The translations under genes and the position numbers were made by a program. Below, one piece after another: positions 15,028 through 22,060 of a stretch of 30,310 nucleotides of DNA. The stretch comes from a virus. Numbering within the stretch: position 1 is the stretch's first letter; each line of letters begins with the position of its first letter. The stretch lies in IMG/VR virus record IMGVR_UViG_3300023284_001390, positions 1-30,310 of that record; one strand, 5' to 3'. The notes below the pieces were generated by a model. It did not search any database. It was not told the DNA's origin and saw only the letters and a list, made by a program, of their open reading frames with translations.

Positions 15028-16121
15028 CACTGACCTCGCCACTGGACAGGCATATCTTCATAACCCCCTCGCTCAACAGCTTTCAACATCATCATCCTGG
15101 CATCTTTTCCGTCCATGACACCAAAGCATACTCCCGCTAACCATTGAGGCTTGATCATGGGTGCGTAGTGTAGAGCCCAGTCCTTGCGACTAATCTCTCC
15201 CCTAGTCACACACCATGCATGACCCTCAGCCACTTTTGTTAGCTTTGCGATCTCATGCTGAAGTTCGTCGTGAAAAGCTATCAGTTCTGAAGCGTCAGCC
15301 TCCGAAAGGATAGGTAATACATCATCCATAAAGCCTTGAGTGCATAGGGCCACCACCTTCTTCTTGCTGCCAAGGTCGTCAAGGGCACGGTGCTTGAGCA
15401 CGTAATCTTCAGCCTTAATCTTAACCATGTAGCCGTCATCGAAGTAGACAACGAAACCTTCAGCATCTTGTAGCTCTCGGGTGTGTTTAACGAAGCCGGC
15501 CAGATCGCCGGTCAAATCCCATTGATAGGTGCGAGCCACGGGAATCTGGTATGCCTCGGCGATAGCACGCATGTCTGCTTGGGTCCGGTGCTCGCCTGTC
15601 ATGGTATTGCGCATGGCTAGCAGACGCATGTCATCCTCCTCATAGCGGAGAACAATACGATTATTCGGGCTGGTGTATTCAAAGATTGGGGTCCAGCCCG
15701 AGAGCAGGCACATCTTGCAGAATTGTCGATAGTCCACGTTGGCAGACAAGACGAATCGTTCAGCCTTACGCGACACATCAGTGAGACCCTTTCGGGTATG
15801 CAGGTAAAAGAATTTTCGGTGCGTCAGCAATACCGGGTGGATCATCGAGCCGTCAAGCTTCTCGGTAATGACGTGCGGTCGATGCGCTGGCATGTCGGCG
15901 CCGCGCTCACCATAGTTGAAGAACTTACGAAAAGGACGGGCTAGAATGAAACCATCAGCATCGAACTTGATACCCCGGCACTCCATTAGGTCAGGGTTGT
16001 CGAAAGTATGCTGGTCCTGGTACACGTAGTCAATCACCTGGTAGTCACCTTTGTCGATGACTACGAACTCAGGCATGGTCTCAACTAAAGGCAAGAGCTG
16101 GCTGATATGCGTGATCTTCAT
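15027..16121 (-). CDS. T4 RNA ligase 1-like ATP-dependent RNA ligase
   Basis: 364 aa from ATG 16121 (GGAGG 5 nt upstream). Nucleotidyltransferase motifs: I, VITEKLDGSM with Lys88 as adenylated residue; III, WTPIFEYTSP; IIIa, MRLLAMRN; IV, AEGFVVYF; V, MVKIKAEDYV. The C-terminal half is helical like the Rnl1 tRNA-recognition domain. Rnl1 rejoins tRNAs cut in the anticodon loop by host nucleases such as PrrC, after a kinase/phosphatase has healed the ends; that partner is encoded at 16977-17913. A structured leader (16141-16190) precedes the ribosome site. Confidence 0.88.
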   Translation of the reverse strand: MKITHISQLLPLVETMPEFVVIDKGDYQVIDYVYQDQHTFDNPDLMECRGIKFDADGFILARPFRKFFNYGERGADMPAHRPHVITEKLDGSMIHPVLLTHRKFFYLHTRKGLTDVSRKAERFVLSANVDYRQFCKMCLLSGWTPIFEYTSPNNRIVLRYEEDDMRLLAMRNTMTGEHRTQADMRAIAEAYQIPVARTYQWDLTGDLAGFVKHTRELQDAEGFVVYFDDGYMVKIKAEDYVLKHRALDDLGSKKKVVALCTQGFMDDVLPILSEADASELIAFHDELQHEIAKLTKVAEGHAWCVTRGEISRKDWALHYAPMIKPQWLAGVCFGVMDGKDARMMMLKAVERGGYEDMPVQWRGQ

Positions 16122-16140
16122 TGTTACCTCCAAAAGCTTA

Positions 16141-16190
16141 GGGGCTTGCACGGTCATCGGATTGCCCCCATCACCCTATCATCGCCGTGC
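16141..16190 (-). other. Structured leader before RNA ligase: interleaved complementary pairs
   Basis: In transcript sense the order is GCACGG (16190-16185), GGGGGC (16169-16164), CCGTGC (16153-16148), GCCCC (16145-16141). The first pairs with the third and the second with the fourth, so the two stems interleave: either a pseudoknot or two mutually exclusive hairpins, ending 10 nt before GGAGG. The surrounding gap (16122-16281) holds no gene that I can support. Confidence 0.35.
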
Positions 16191-16281
16191 TCGATCCTCT
16201 GCATTTCCCAGGCTCACCCGAAGGTCTTCAGTATGCAGTAGGTAGGACGAATTGTCTAAGCCTGCGCCCTAAGCTCTGTAC

Positions 16282-16530
16282 CTAGTTAGTGGTGACACTT
16301 GTCTTCAAGAAGGCGCCGACGAAACCCAAGAAAGCACCGATCTGCCACATGGCAAACCCCTCGACGCCTAGAGCTGCGAAAATGCCAAGGATGGTCGGAG
16401 TGAAAAACCAGCCGACAACCCAGCCGATCACGATCCCCATCAACGTACTAAGCAGCACCCCGAGCATGACCAAACCTGCTGTACCCATAGCTAGGATAAT
16501 TCCACCAATAATTTTCTCACTAACGTTCAT
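16282..16530 (-). CDS. Small multi-pass membrane protein
   Basis: 82 aa, nearly all hydrophobic. Two or three helices: about 8-26 (IIGGIILAMGTAGLVMLGVL), 28-55 (MGIVIGWVVGWFFTPTILGI) and 60-76 (MWQIGAFLGFVGAFL). AGGAG lies 6 nt upstream of the ATG. Similar glycine-rich inner-membrane proteins ending in a GAFLGFVGAFLK-like segment are common in phages, with no established function. It need not be a holin, as the lysis gene is far away at 26410. Confidence 0.65.
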   Translation of the reverse strand: MNVSEKIIGGIILAMGTAGLVMLGVLLSTLMGIVIGWVVGWFFTPTILGIFAALGVEGFAMWQIGAFLGFVGAFLKTSVTTN

Positions 16531-16543
16531 TGTCTTCTCCTGT

Positions 16544-16969
16544 TCAATAGTTTTTAGCCGCTAAATCGGCCGCAAGCTTACGCATCTCTCGTTTGAATTT
16601 CCCTGCGTTAGTCGCATAGTGTGTAATGTTTCTGTCAAACTCAAGTCCTTTAGTGTAACTACGTCCTAAGATTTCAAACGCATCACCGACCTCACCCATT
16701 CTAAAGAACTCCAAAGACTCCAACTTGCTATGGGTTGCGTTTGAAAAATCCGTAGGATCGACATCTTCAGATGCATCTATCTTAAGGGTTTTAGCCATAA
16801 TCGCGCCCGCAAAACAGACTAGACATTTATCATTAAAAGATGAACGTGGGGTGTGCCATTCACCCATATCAATCTCGTAACTCTTAGAACATTCAACCAA
16901 TATGAGATCCTTTAGAGCTAGAAGAATAAGTTCAGAAGGTTTATTGGGGAGAGTTTTAGACCCAGTCAT
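16544..16969 (-). CDS. Conserved phage hypothetical protein
   Basis: 141 aa. Pattern LALKDLILVECSKSYEIDMG, then EWHTPRSSFNDKCLVCFAGA and IMAKTLKI resembles, from memory, a small phage family with 'WH.....C.VCLAGA.MA.TL'. CLVC may bind metal. C-terminus is helical and basic (NAGKFKREMRKLAADLAAK). Its AGGA ribosome site is formed by the end of the kinase/phosphatase gene. No function known. Confidence 0.6.
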   Translation of the reverse strand: MTGSKTLPNKPSELILLALKDLILVECSKSYEIDMGEWHTPRSSFNDKCLVCFAGAIMAKTLKIDASEDVDPTDFSNATHSKLESLEFFRMGEVGDAFEILGRSYTKGLEFDRNITHYATNAGKFKREMRKLAADLAAKNY

Positions 16970-16976
16970 TTCTTTT

Positions 16977-17913
16977 TCATCCTATCCTATGATCAATAAC
17001 TGTTACGCGGGGATCATCGTCACCCCGCAAGATATATTTCAAACCAGACTTAAACGATTGATGATGTTTGTCAATAAGTTTGGTCCCTTTAATGACCACG
17101 CTATCCCGCCATCCACCATCCCGATGCTTGTGAGCTAGTGGTCGATCGATGACGTGATAGAAAATTTTAGTGTTCTTGCCGCATCTATCCCGTAACGCTC
17201 GACGGTCTCTAGCATGAAGGTTAGTGGCATCCACGAAGGTCGTAAGCCCGCTCTTAACACGAGCCTCAACCAAAGCATGGATCGCTGCAAATACTTGGGT
17301 GTTGGCGCCCTGATTCTTGATATCTCCAGTGATCTCTGTTCGAAGTGCGTCAGAAGATAATACTACACCTGGACAGCGTACTATTAGGCTGGGTACCTTA
17401 AGAAGGAAATGGCTTTTGCCCGCACCTGAAGGGCCAACCATAATATGCAGCGCGCCGTCATCCCAATCCCGATTCTGATCTTCCCATTCACCGCTGTCAT
17501 GTGCGAGAACAGTCAGCCCCTCGTCTTTCCACATCTGGACCACGGATGGTCGGTCATCTACTACAAGGCGTACCTCATACCCTTGGCCTTGAATGCCCCG
17601 AAGCATCTCACGTTTCACTTCAGTGTCCGGTCGGTAGTCTCCCTCCCCTCGCATGAGTAATGCTTCGGCTTTCTGGATGTAAGATCGAGCATAAATCATG
17701 AGCTGTTGCTCGGTCTGCTTTCTATAGGTTTCAGGGCGCCCGCTAAAAAGGAATAATTTGATGGCGCCTTGATTGACCAGTATCACGGAAGGGAGGGTCG
17801 TTCACCATTTCATCGAAAAACTTTCCCCAGTCCGTGTTCCCGCCCGTCACATAATGCCGGCGATGAGATACGTCAGTCAGGGTTCCGTCGACATCAAAGA
17901 TTATGGTGTCCAT
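16977..17913 (-). pseudogene. Polynucleotide 5'-kinase/3'-phosphatase with frame break
   Basis: N-terminal HAD phosphatase and C-terminal P-loop kinase, about 311 residues if joined. Frame 1 (ATG 17913 to TAG 17743) has IIFDVDGTLTD, the HAD nucleophile motif, and ends after FFDEMVNDPPFRD. Frame 2 resumes with ILVNQGAIKLFLFSGRPETY, then YRPDTEVKREM, LVVDDRPSVV, the kinase Walker A IMVGPSGAGKSHF, LSSDALRTEI and VDATNLHARDRRALRDR. The break lies between 17746 and 17801, bounded by stops in both frames. Domain order is phosphatase first, opposite to T4 PseT. Function: heals 2',3'-cyclic or 3'-phosphate and 5'-OH RNA ends for the ligase downstream. All motifs are intact, so a sequencing error or recent mutation is more likely than old decay. 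The kinase part alone could be translated from GTG 17786. Confidence 0.8.
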
Positions 17914-17930
17914 TGTCATCGTCCTTATCT

Positions 17931-17947
17931 TTACATGACAGCCTCCT
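17931..17947 (-). promoter_or_regulatory. Start-stop mini-ORF (ATG-TAA) with perfect ribosome site
   Basis: AGGAGG (17942-17947) lies 5 nt before ATG TAA (17936-17931). The best ribosome site in this leader thus serves a one-codon frame, while the true start of the kinase/phosphatase, 12-18 nt further on, has the weaker AAGGA. This would load ribosomes and force termination and reinitiation. Confidence 0.45.
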
Positions 17948-17977
17948 GAGTTTGGGGCCGTTGTCTAATTGGTACGC

Positions 17978-18006
17978 ATTATACCATTAAAGGCCGCTAT
18001 TGTCAA
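17978..18006 (-). promoter_or_regulatory. Strong sigma70-type promoter, GGCC-spacer family
   Basis: GTTCTTGACA (-35 at 18001-18006), 17-nt spacer with GGCC at positions 6-9, extended TGG and perfect TATAAT (17978-17983) followed by GCG. A run of A lies upstream of -35. It drives the kinase/phosphatase-RNA ligase-deaminase group. The -35 overlaps the stop of the 59-aa gene upstream. Confidence 0.87.
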
Positions 18007-18182
18007 GAACTTTTTTCGTGGCCAGGGTAACCGTCGCCCCACATAATGAACTGTTCGTCCCATCCACCGGGGTCGAGGTTCGCCGGATAATCCAAAGGCG
18101 CGTCCCGATTTTTCCTGAGCCACGATTGGCGAAATTTAAACAGCGCTATCCGTTGCTCTTTAATAAACTCATCTATGTGCAT
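18003..18182 (-). CDS. Small hypothetical protein (59 aa)
   Basis: 59 codons, MHIDEFIKEQRIALFKFRQ to a terminal HEKSS. The ATG overlaps the upstream stop as TAATG. A basic N-terminal helix is followed by DPGGWDEQFIMWGDGYPGH, a Trp/Gly/Asp-rich stretch that looks conserved rather than random. Ends in the -35 of the next promoter. Not recognised. Confidence 0.6.
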   Translation of the reverse strand: MHIDEFIKEQRIALFKFRQSWLRKNRDAPLDYPANLDPGGWDEQFIMWGDGYPGHEKSS

Positions 18183-18367
18183 TAGTTATACCCCGCTTCT
18201 GCAATCGAAACTATACGTTCACCTTCTCTTAAGCCGGCTGTAGCCGTGTCTATTGCTTCATGCCAGCCCAAGGCAGCTATACTTCGCTCAAGCTTGACCG
18301 TGTGTCGGCGAAGGTATTCTCTATCATCATGCGCCGATCTTCGGGCGTACCTTACGACGATTACCAT
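18182..18367 (-). CDS. Small hypothetical protein (61 aa)
   Basis: Starts MVIVVRYARRSAHDDREYLR with GAGGAA 4 nt before the ATG. Highly basic N-terminal half and a helical C-terminal half (EAIDTATAGLREGERIVSIA). Overlaps the end of the gene upstream by 41 bp in another frame and joins the next gene as TAATG. Not recognised. Confidence 0.5.
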   Translation of the reverse strand: MVIVVRYARRSAHDDREYLRRHTVKLERSIAALGWHEAIDTATAGLREGERIVSIAEAGYN

Positions 18368-18548
18368 CAGATTCCTCTATGTTAACACCGGCATCCTGCA
18401 AGCGACCCAGTATCAAGCTGTGATCGCTTAATAAAAGCCGTAGGTGTTTCTTTTCAACTTCAGCTAGCCTACCCCGTCCATCTGCCAGCGTGTGCAGCTT
18501 TTCAAAGGCCGAGAGCTGCAAGTGCAGTGTTAATGGTTTCATCGTCAT
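18327..18548 (-). CDS. Small hypothetical protein (73 aa)
   Basis: MTMKPLTLHLQLSAFEKL opening, then a charged helix (GRLAEVEKKHLRLLLSDHSL), then a basic tail (NRRKVRPKIGA). Could be a helical DNA- or protein-binding miniprotein. It overlaps the upstream gene by 47 bp and the downstream gene by 41 bp. The AGG ribosome site 8 nt from the first ATG supports this start. Function unknown. Confidence 0.5.
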   Translation of the reverse strand: MTMKPLTLHLQLSAFEKLHTLADGRGRLAEVEKKHLRLLLSDHSLILGRLQDAGVNIEESDGNRRKVRPKIGA

Positions 18549-18675
18549 CGATCGGACCTAATGTAACTGCCATGGTGATACCGAAAATGCTGTTCGCTAA
18601 GGCTAGACGATTGCCGCTTTCATCAGCCATAGACTGAAGGGTAACCTCTTTCTCGCCTTGGATCTCATCTTCCAT
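18502..18675 (-). CDS. Small acidic hypothetical protein (57 aa)
   Basis: Start at 18675 (MEDEIQGEKEV) is set by GAGGAGAATTCTG directly upstream; a TTG 15 nt earlier is not needed. Acidic N-terminus and a helical LANSIFGITMAVTLG segment. The same 14-base ribosome-site block (GGAGAATTCTGATG) also precedes the gene at 18687-18878. Not recognised. Confidence 0.5.
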   Translation of the reverse strand: MEDEIQGEKEVTLQSMADESGNRLALANSIFGITMAVTLGPIDDDETINTALAALGL

Positions 18676-18686
18676 CAGAATTCTCC

Positions 18687-18878
18687 TCAAGTGAAATAGT
18701 AAAAGCCGCAGTATTCTTTGTCAACATGAAATCCAAGTCTATCCAATATCTCTATGTCCGAGGTTGAAACAATTCTTGAATTAGGGCCTAGGTAAATTAT
18801 ATCGTGTTCAGCCGACATCTGGGCAGTTTCATCGTAATCCCTCAAGATACACAGCCCCGTGATAAAGTCTTTCAGCAT
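18687..18878 (-). CDS. Small conserved phage protein (63 aa)
   Basis: MLKDFITGLCILRDYDET followed by AEHDIIYLGPNSRIVSTSDI and LDRLGFHVDKEYCGFYYF. The 'AEHD.IYLG...L..LG...D....C..YF' layout is, from memory, a recurrent phage and prophage miniprotein of unknown function. Start joined to the upstream stop as TGATG with GGAG 7 nt upstream. Confidence 0.6.
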   Translation of the reverse strand: MLKDFITGLCILRDYDETAQMSAEHDIIYLGPNSRIVSTSDIEILDRLGFHVDKEYCGFYYFT

Positions 18879-19222
18879 CAGAATTCTCCACTGTCTATAG
18901 CCTCGGATATGGATTGTTCGATCATTTCGTCAGCCGTATCGACGCCTACAAGGGCAATAAATTGTTGATATGTTAATTCTAAAAAATAATAATTATTATC
19001 CGGTCCAGGAGAACGTGTCTTGACATGAGGCACTGGGATATGTATGCTGACCAGTTCAAATTCAGCGTCATATGGGGGATCACCACCGCTCGGACCAAAC
19101 GATCCGCCAAAGGACCGTGCGGTACACTTCAATCCGATAGTGAACACCACCTCGTGAGCGTCACCGGGATTAAATTCTTGACCGGTCAGGATGATCTGCT
19201 CGCTGTCAAAATCTGAATGCAT
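18878..19222 (-). CDS. Hypothetical protein, first gene of leftward early operon
   Basis: 114 aa. AAGGAG lies 7 nt before the ATG and the promoter at 19249-19277 just upstream makes this the first gene of the leftward transcript. Beta-rich, with a Gly-rich turn (RSFGGSFGPSGGDPPYDAEF), then two helices and an acidic tail (ADEMIEQSISEAIDSGEF). Not recognised. Confidence 0.6.
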   Translation of the reverse strand: MHSDFDSEQIILTGQEFNPGDAHEVVFTIGLKCTARSFGGSFGPSGGDPPYDAEFELVSIHIPVPHVKTRSPGPDNNYYFLELTYQQFIALVGVDTADEMIEQSISEAIDSGEF

Positions 19223-19248
19223 AGTTTGTCTCCTTAAATCTTGAGCGC

Positions 19249-19277
19249 ATTATCTCATATGAGGCCAACTCTGTCAA
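19249..19277 (-). promoter_or_regulatory. Leftward early promoter, GGCC-spacer family
   Basis: CTTGACA (-35 at 19272-19277), 17-nt spacer with GGCC at positions 6-9, extended TGA and GATAAT (-10 at 19249-19254), then GCGC. Predicted first base A19242. It faces the rightward promoter at 19322, with the two -35 boxes about 45 nt apart. Confidence 0.87.
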
Positions 19278-19321
19278 GAAAAATCTTCACCTCTTTTTTT
19301 TGGAAGTATGTGAAAAAGGCT

Positions 19322-19350
19322 TTGACACTGGTGGCCATCTATGATAGTAT
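19322..19350 (+). promoter_or_regulatory. Rightward promoter for HTH protein and primase-helicase
   Basis: TTTGACA (-35 at 19322-19327), 17-nt spacer with GGCC at positions 6-9, extended TGA and TAGTAT (-10 at 19345-19350) followed by GCGCCA. It is the only rightward promoter I find. Its spacer closely matches its leftward partner (both have GGTGGCC- or GTTGGCC-like cores and an ATGA end). Confidence 0.85.
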
Positions 19351-19379
19351 GCGCCATAACTCGAAAAGGGAGTTCTTCA

Positions 19380-19796
19380 ATGACGAAATATAAACCCCTC
19401 ATAGGTGTGGGGATTGACGACAAGCTTTCATTAAATCACATAGCTGAGCTTTTCCAGGTTCATCCTCGGACCATCCTGAGAGCAGTTGAACAAGATGTCA
19501 ACGCCTACTGGGCAGATGACCATAATCCGGCCGTATCCATTAAAGAATTGGCCGATGCATACGGTTGCAAGCCTCAAATCATTATTCGACTAGCGGAAAA
19601 CAGAGATAGTCTATTGAATGCCTCAGAGGCTGCCAAAATGATGAAAATCCGGCCCCGTACGTTTCGCCGCAACCGCCCCCGATGTTTGCGAAGTGGAGGG
19701 ATTGTTCGATTCGAACGGTCAATTATTGTGGGCCAAGCCATGCTTCGTGGTGTTGACTTCGATGTCGTGGCCATTGAAGCAGCCCTTCTTCAGTAA
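19380..19796 (+). CDS. Multi-HTH DNA-binding protein, candidate regulator or replication factor
   Basis: 138 aa from ATG 19380 (GGGAG 7 nt upstream); an earlier ATG at 19341 lies before the predicted transcript start. Three successive helix-turn-helix-like units: LSLNHIAELFQVHPRTILRA (about 18-37), VSIKELADAYGCKPQIIIRL (about 55-74) and LNASEAAKMMKIRPRTFRRN (about 83-102), the last followed by a basic RCLRSGGIVRFERS wing as in excisionase/MerR-type proteins. The three units look like internal repeats. It is encoded 6 bp before the primase-helicase and next to the divergent promoters, so it may regulate the GGCC-spacer promoters or load the replication complex. Both roles are inference. Confidence 0.7.
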   Translation: MTKYKPLIGVGIDDKLSLNHIAELFQVHPRTILRAVEQDVNAYWADDHNPAVSIKELADAYGCKPQIIIRLAENRDSLLNASEAAKMMKIRPRTFRRNRPRCLRSGGIVRFERSIIVGQAMLRGVDFDVVAIEAALLQ

Positions 19797-19801
19797 CCAT
19801 T

Positions 19802-22051
19802 ATGGACCGCACAGGACGGGAATGGGCGCTTGAATACGCCCAACAAGGGTTCTTTGTCATTCAGCTCAGTGATGGCGCCAAAGAGCCCCTAGCCGGTCAG
19901 GGATGGCTACACCATGCCACCAACAACCCCGAGATTGTTGAGGAACTATTCAGACGTAATCCAAATATGAACTGGGGCGCCTGTTCTGGTCCTCACTTTG
20001 TAATCCTCGATCTAGATGTCGGCACTGGCAAGAATGGTGAAGCCGCATTATTTGCATTGGAGATGGAGCACGGCGAATTACCAGATACCTTCAAAGTTCG
20101 TACACCATCCGGAGGCATCCATATTCTACTTCATGTGCCACATGCCGTCACCAACGCCAATACCTTCCCTCCTGGTATCGATGTCAGGGGTGGACACGGT
20201 TATGTGGTCGGGCCAGGCTCAAAGCTCGTGGAAGGGCTCTGCAAATCAAAAGACACCCCAGGCGAATACACTCACATTGAAGGTTTACTAGATAATATCG
20301 CCCACGCCCCTGACTGGGTGATCGAGCGACTAAAGACCCCTGGCGCCGATGATGTGAACCATGATGTCTCTTTGTGTGATTGGGATCTGGAACAAAATCT
20401 CAACTTAGCTCGCAACTTCCTAGAGACCCGTGATCCGGCAATCGAAGGGCATGGTGGTGATGGTTGGACTGTCAACACCGCTGCCTTCATGCGTGACTAT
20501 GGTCTCTCCGAGGAAATGGCCCTCAAAATATTCGTGGAAACTGGATGGAATGATCGGTGTGAGCCCCCTTGGCCGTTGAATGAACTAGCGCTCAAGATCC
20601 GGAACGGCTACCGATATTCTGAGAACCGTCCCGGCTGCAAGCGTGACCGCATTTATGAGCTGATGGAGATGAGGGGCATCCCCCCAACCCCTGAGGAGCT
20701 GCATGAGAAATTCGAAGCCAGTCCCTTGGAGAGATTGACGCTACAGCGCGCCCGTGAAATTGCCGAACAAGAGCCCGAGAAAGAGAGACCCGAGCGCGGG
20801 TACTACTACAGTGGTGGTTTCATGGATCGAGGTGAGCGGCGGGAATATGTCATACCAGGCTGGTTGCCGGCGCATGGTATAACGGCGCTACTAGCCCGTC
20901 GTGGAGTTGGCAAAAGCACTATCCTACTCGACCTAGCCTGCCGTATTGCTCATGGCATGGATTGGCATGGCCTGGATACCACGGCACAGGAGAAATATGA
21001 GAAGGATGATTGGAAAGTCGTCTACCTTTGCGGCGAGGATGATGAGGGGCTTGAGCTAAATATGATTGGCTGGCACATTTATCACGGCAAGTTGCCTACC
21101 AACAATCTGATCATCCGAGACGGCATCACCAATCTCATGAGCGAAGACGATGTAAAAAAGGAGATCGAGAAAATCGCCGAGATGGTCGGTACAAGCCGTG
21201 TAATCATCATCATTGATACCTGGCAGCGTGCGACGGCGGCTGGCCGACAGAATGCTGACGATGAGATGAATCTGGCTATCCGTACAGCGGAAACCATGGC
21301 TGAATCATTCAATGGACCCACTATCATTGCGGTCCACCCCCCTAAAGCTAAAGAGAGCCGGCAAACTATCTTGGGTCACAGCTTCATCGAGAATGCCACT
21401 AGTGCTATATGGTTCCTAGAGGAGGTTGATGGTGGTTTGAAGCTATCCGTCACCCGTATCAAAGGGCCTGGCCACGGTAACTGGTTCAAGTTCGAGAAAA
21501 AGCTGGTAGAACTTCAAACCAATGATAAATTCGGAAAGAAAGAAATCGGACTGATCCCTCTAAAGTTCGCTGGTGTTGAAGACGAAGGTAGCGAACAAGC
21601 CCTAAGTGCAGAGGAAACGAAACGAATGGCCATAGCCTGGGCTATCCGTGGGTGTTATGATTTCCCACGTAGAGACAACATCTATGAACCATTTCAGTTG
21701 AACCCAACGGCTTGTGCTGATTTCATCTTAGACATGCACATCAATAGAAATACACAGACAAAAGAAAAAAAGGCTCATCCAGCCGCAGCGTTCTGTACGG
21801 ATTATCTATACAAATACCATATGGATATAGGCAAGGATTTAACCGTTGATGCAGTATCACACACTCTACGTGGTTTCTTGAAATATTTAGAAACAGACAA
21901 TGACATCGACTTCAACGACATGGCTGAAACCAAAATTCAATCGGTATTAAAGAAGAAGGGTTCTGAGAAGTGTATCTTTGCCGTGACCGACAAAACCGGT
22001 AGAGCGGCAAACCTAGCGCGGGAAGAAGTGAATAAAAAGAAGGGAGGCTAA
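19802..22051 (+). CDS. Primase-polymerase/helicase fusion protein
   Basis: 749 aa. N-terminal prim-pol (AEP) domain, about 1-190: HFVILDLDVGTGKNG with the D-x-D metal pair, PSGGIHILLHVP with the catalytic His, and GIDVRGGHGYVVGPGS. A linker with helical primase C-terminal features follows. The RepA-like AAA/RecA ATPase runs about 340-600: Walker A LLARRGVGKSTILLDL, GEDDEG, Walker B RVIIIIDTWQRA, and GHSFIENATSAIWFLEE. This primes and unwinds DNA for the family A polymerase encoded at 5027. It starts 6 bp after the HTH gene with no clear ribosome site, so it is probably coupled. The C-terminal 150 residues are less conserved and end in a Lys-rich tail. Confidence 0.9.
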   Translation: MDRTGREWALEYAQQGFFVIQLSDGAKEPLAGQGWLHHATNNPEIVEELFRRNPNMNWGACSGPHFVILDLDVGTGKNGEAALFALEMEHGELPDTFKVRTPSGGIHILLHVPHAVTNANTFPPGIDVRGGHGYVVGPGSKLVEGLCKSKDTPGEYTHIEGLLDNIAHAPDWVIERLKTPGADDVNHDVSLCDWDLEQNLNLARNFLETRDPAIEGHGGDGWTVNTAAFMRDYGLSEEMALKIFVETGWNDRCEPPWPLNELALKIRNGYRYSENRPGCKRDRIYELMEMRGIPPTPEELHEKFEASPLERLTLQRAREIAEQEPEKERPERGYYYSGGFMDRGERREYVIPGWLPAHGITALLARRGVGKSTILLDLACRIAHGMDWHGLDTTAQEKYEKDDWKVVYLCGEDDEGLELNMIGWHIYHGKLPTNNLIIRDGITNLMSEDDVKKEIEKIAEMVGTSRVIIIIDTWQRATAAGRQNADDEMNLAIRTAETMAESFNGPTIIAVHPPKAKESRQTILGHSFIENATSAIWFLEEVDGGLKLSVTRIKGPGHGNWFKFEKKLVELQTNDKFGKKEIGLIPLKFAGVEDEGSEQALSAEETKRMAIAWAIRGCYDFPRRDNIYEPFQLNPTACADFILDMHINRNTQTKEKKAHPAAAFCTDYLYKYHMDIGKDLTVDAVSHTLRGFLKYLETDNDIDFNDMAETKIQSVLKKKGSEKCIFAVTDKTGRAANLAREEVNKKKGG

Positions 22052-22060
22052 ACCCTCCCT
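22031..22060 (-). terminator. Intrinsic terminator between convergent operons
   Basis: AGGGAGG (22041-22047) and CCTCCCT (22054-22060) make a 7-bp stem with a 6-nt loop. In leftward transcripts it is followed by TCTTTTTATT, a proper U-tract. Rightward there is no U-tract, so it mainly stops the leftward operon. It overlaps the stop codons of both the primase-helicase and the phosphoribosyltransferase genes. Confidence 0.75.

Noticed and set aside
16122-16281. Frame ending LHTEDLRVSLGNAEDRARR and a TAGACA-N17-CATACT promoter-like pair before RNA ligase
   Set aside because: The frame has no start codon after its upstream stop, and the -10 matches poorly and lies inside that frame. I could not support either as a feature.
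19278-19320. T8 run between the divergent promoters as a terminator
   Set aside because: It has only a weak GTGAA/TTCAC pairing nearby and no GC-rich stem; it is better read as A/T-rich upstream promoter sequence.
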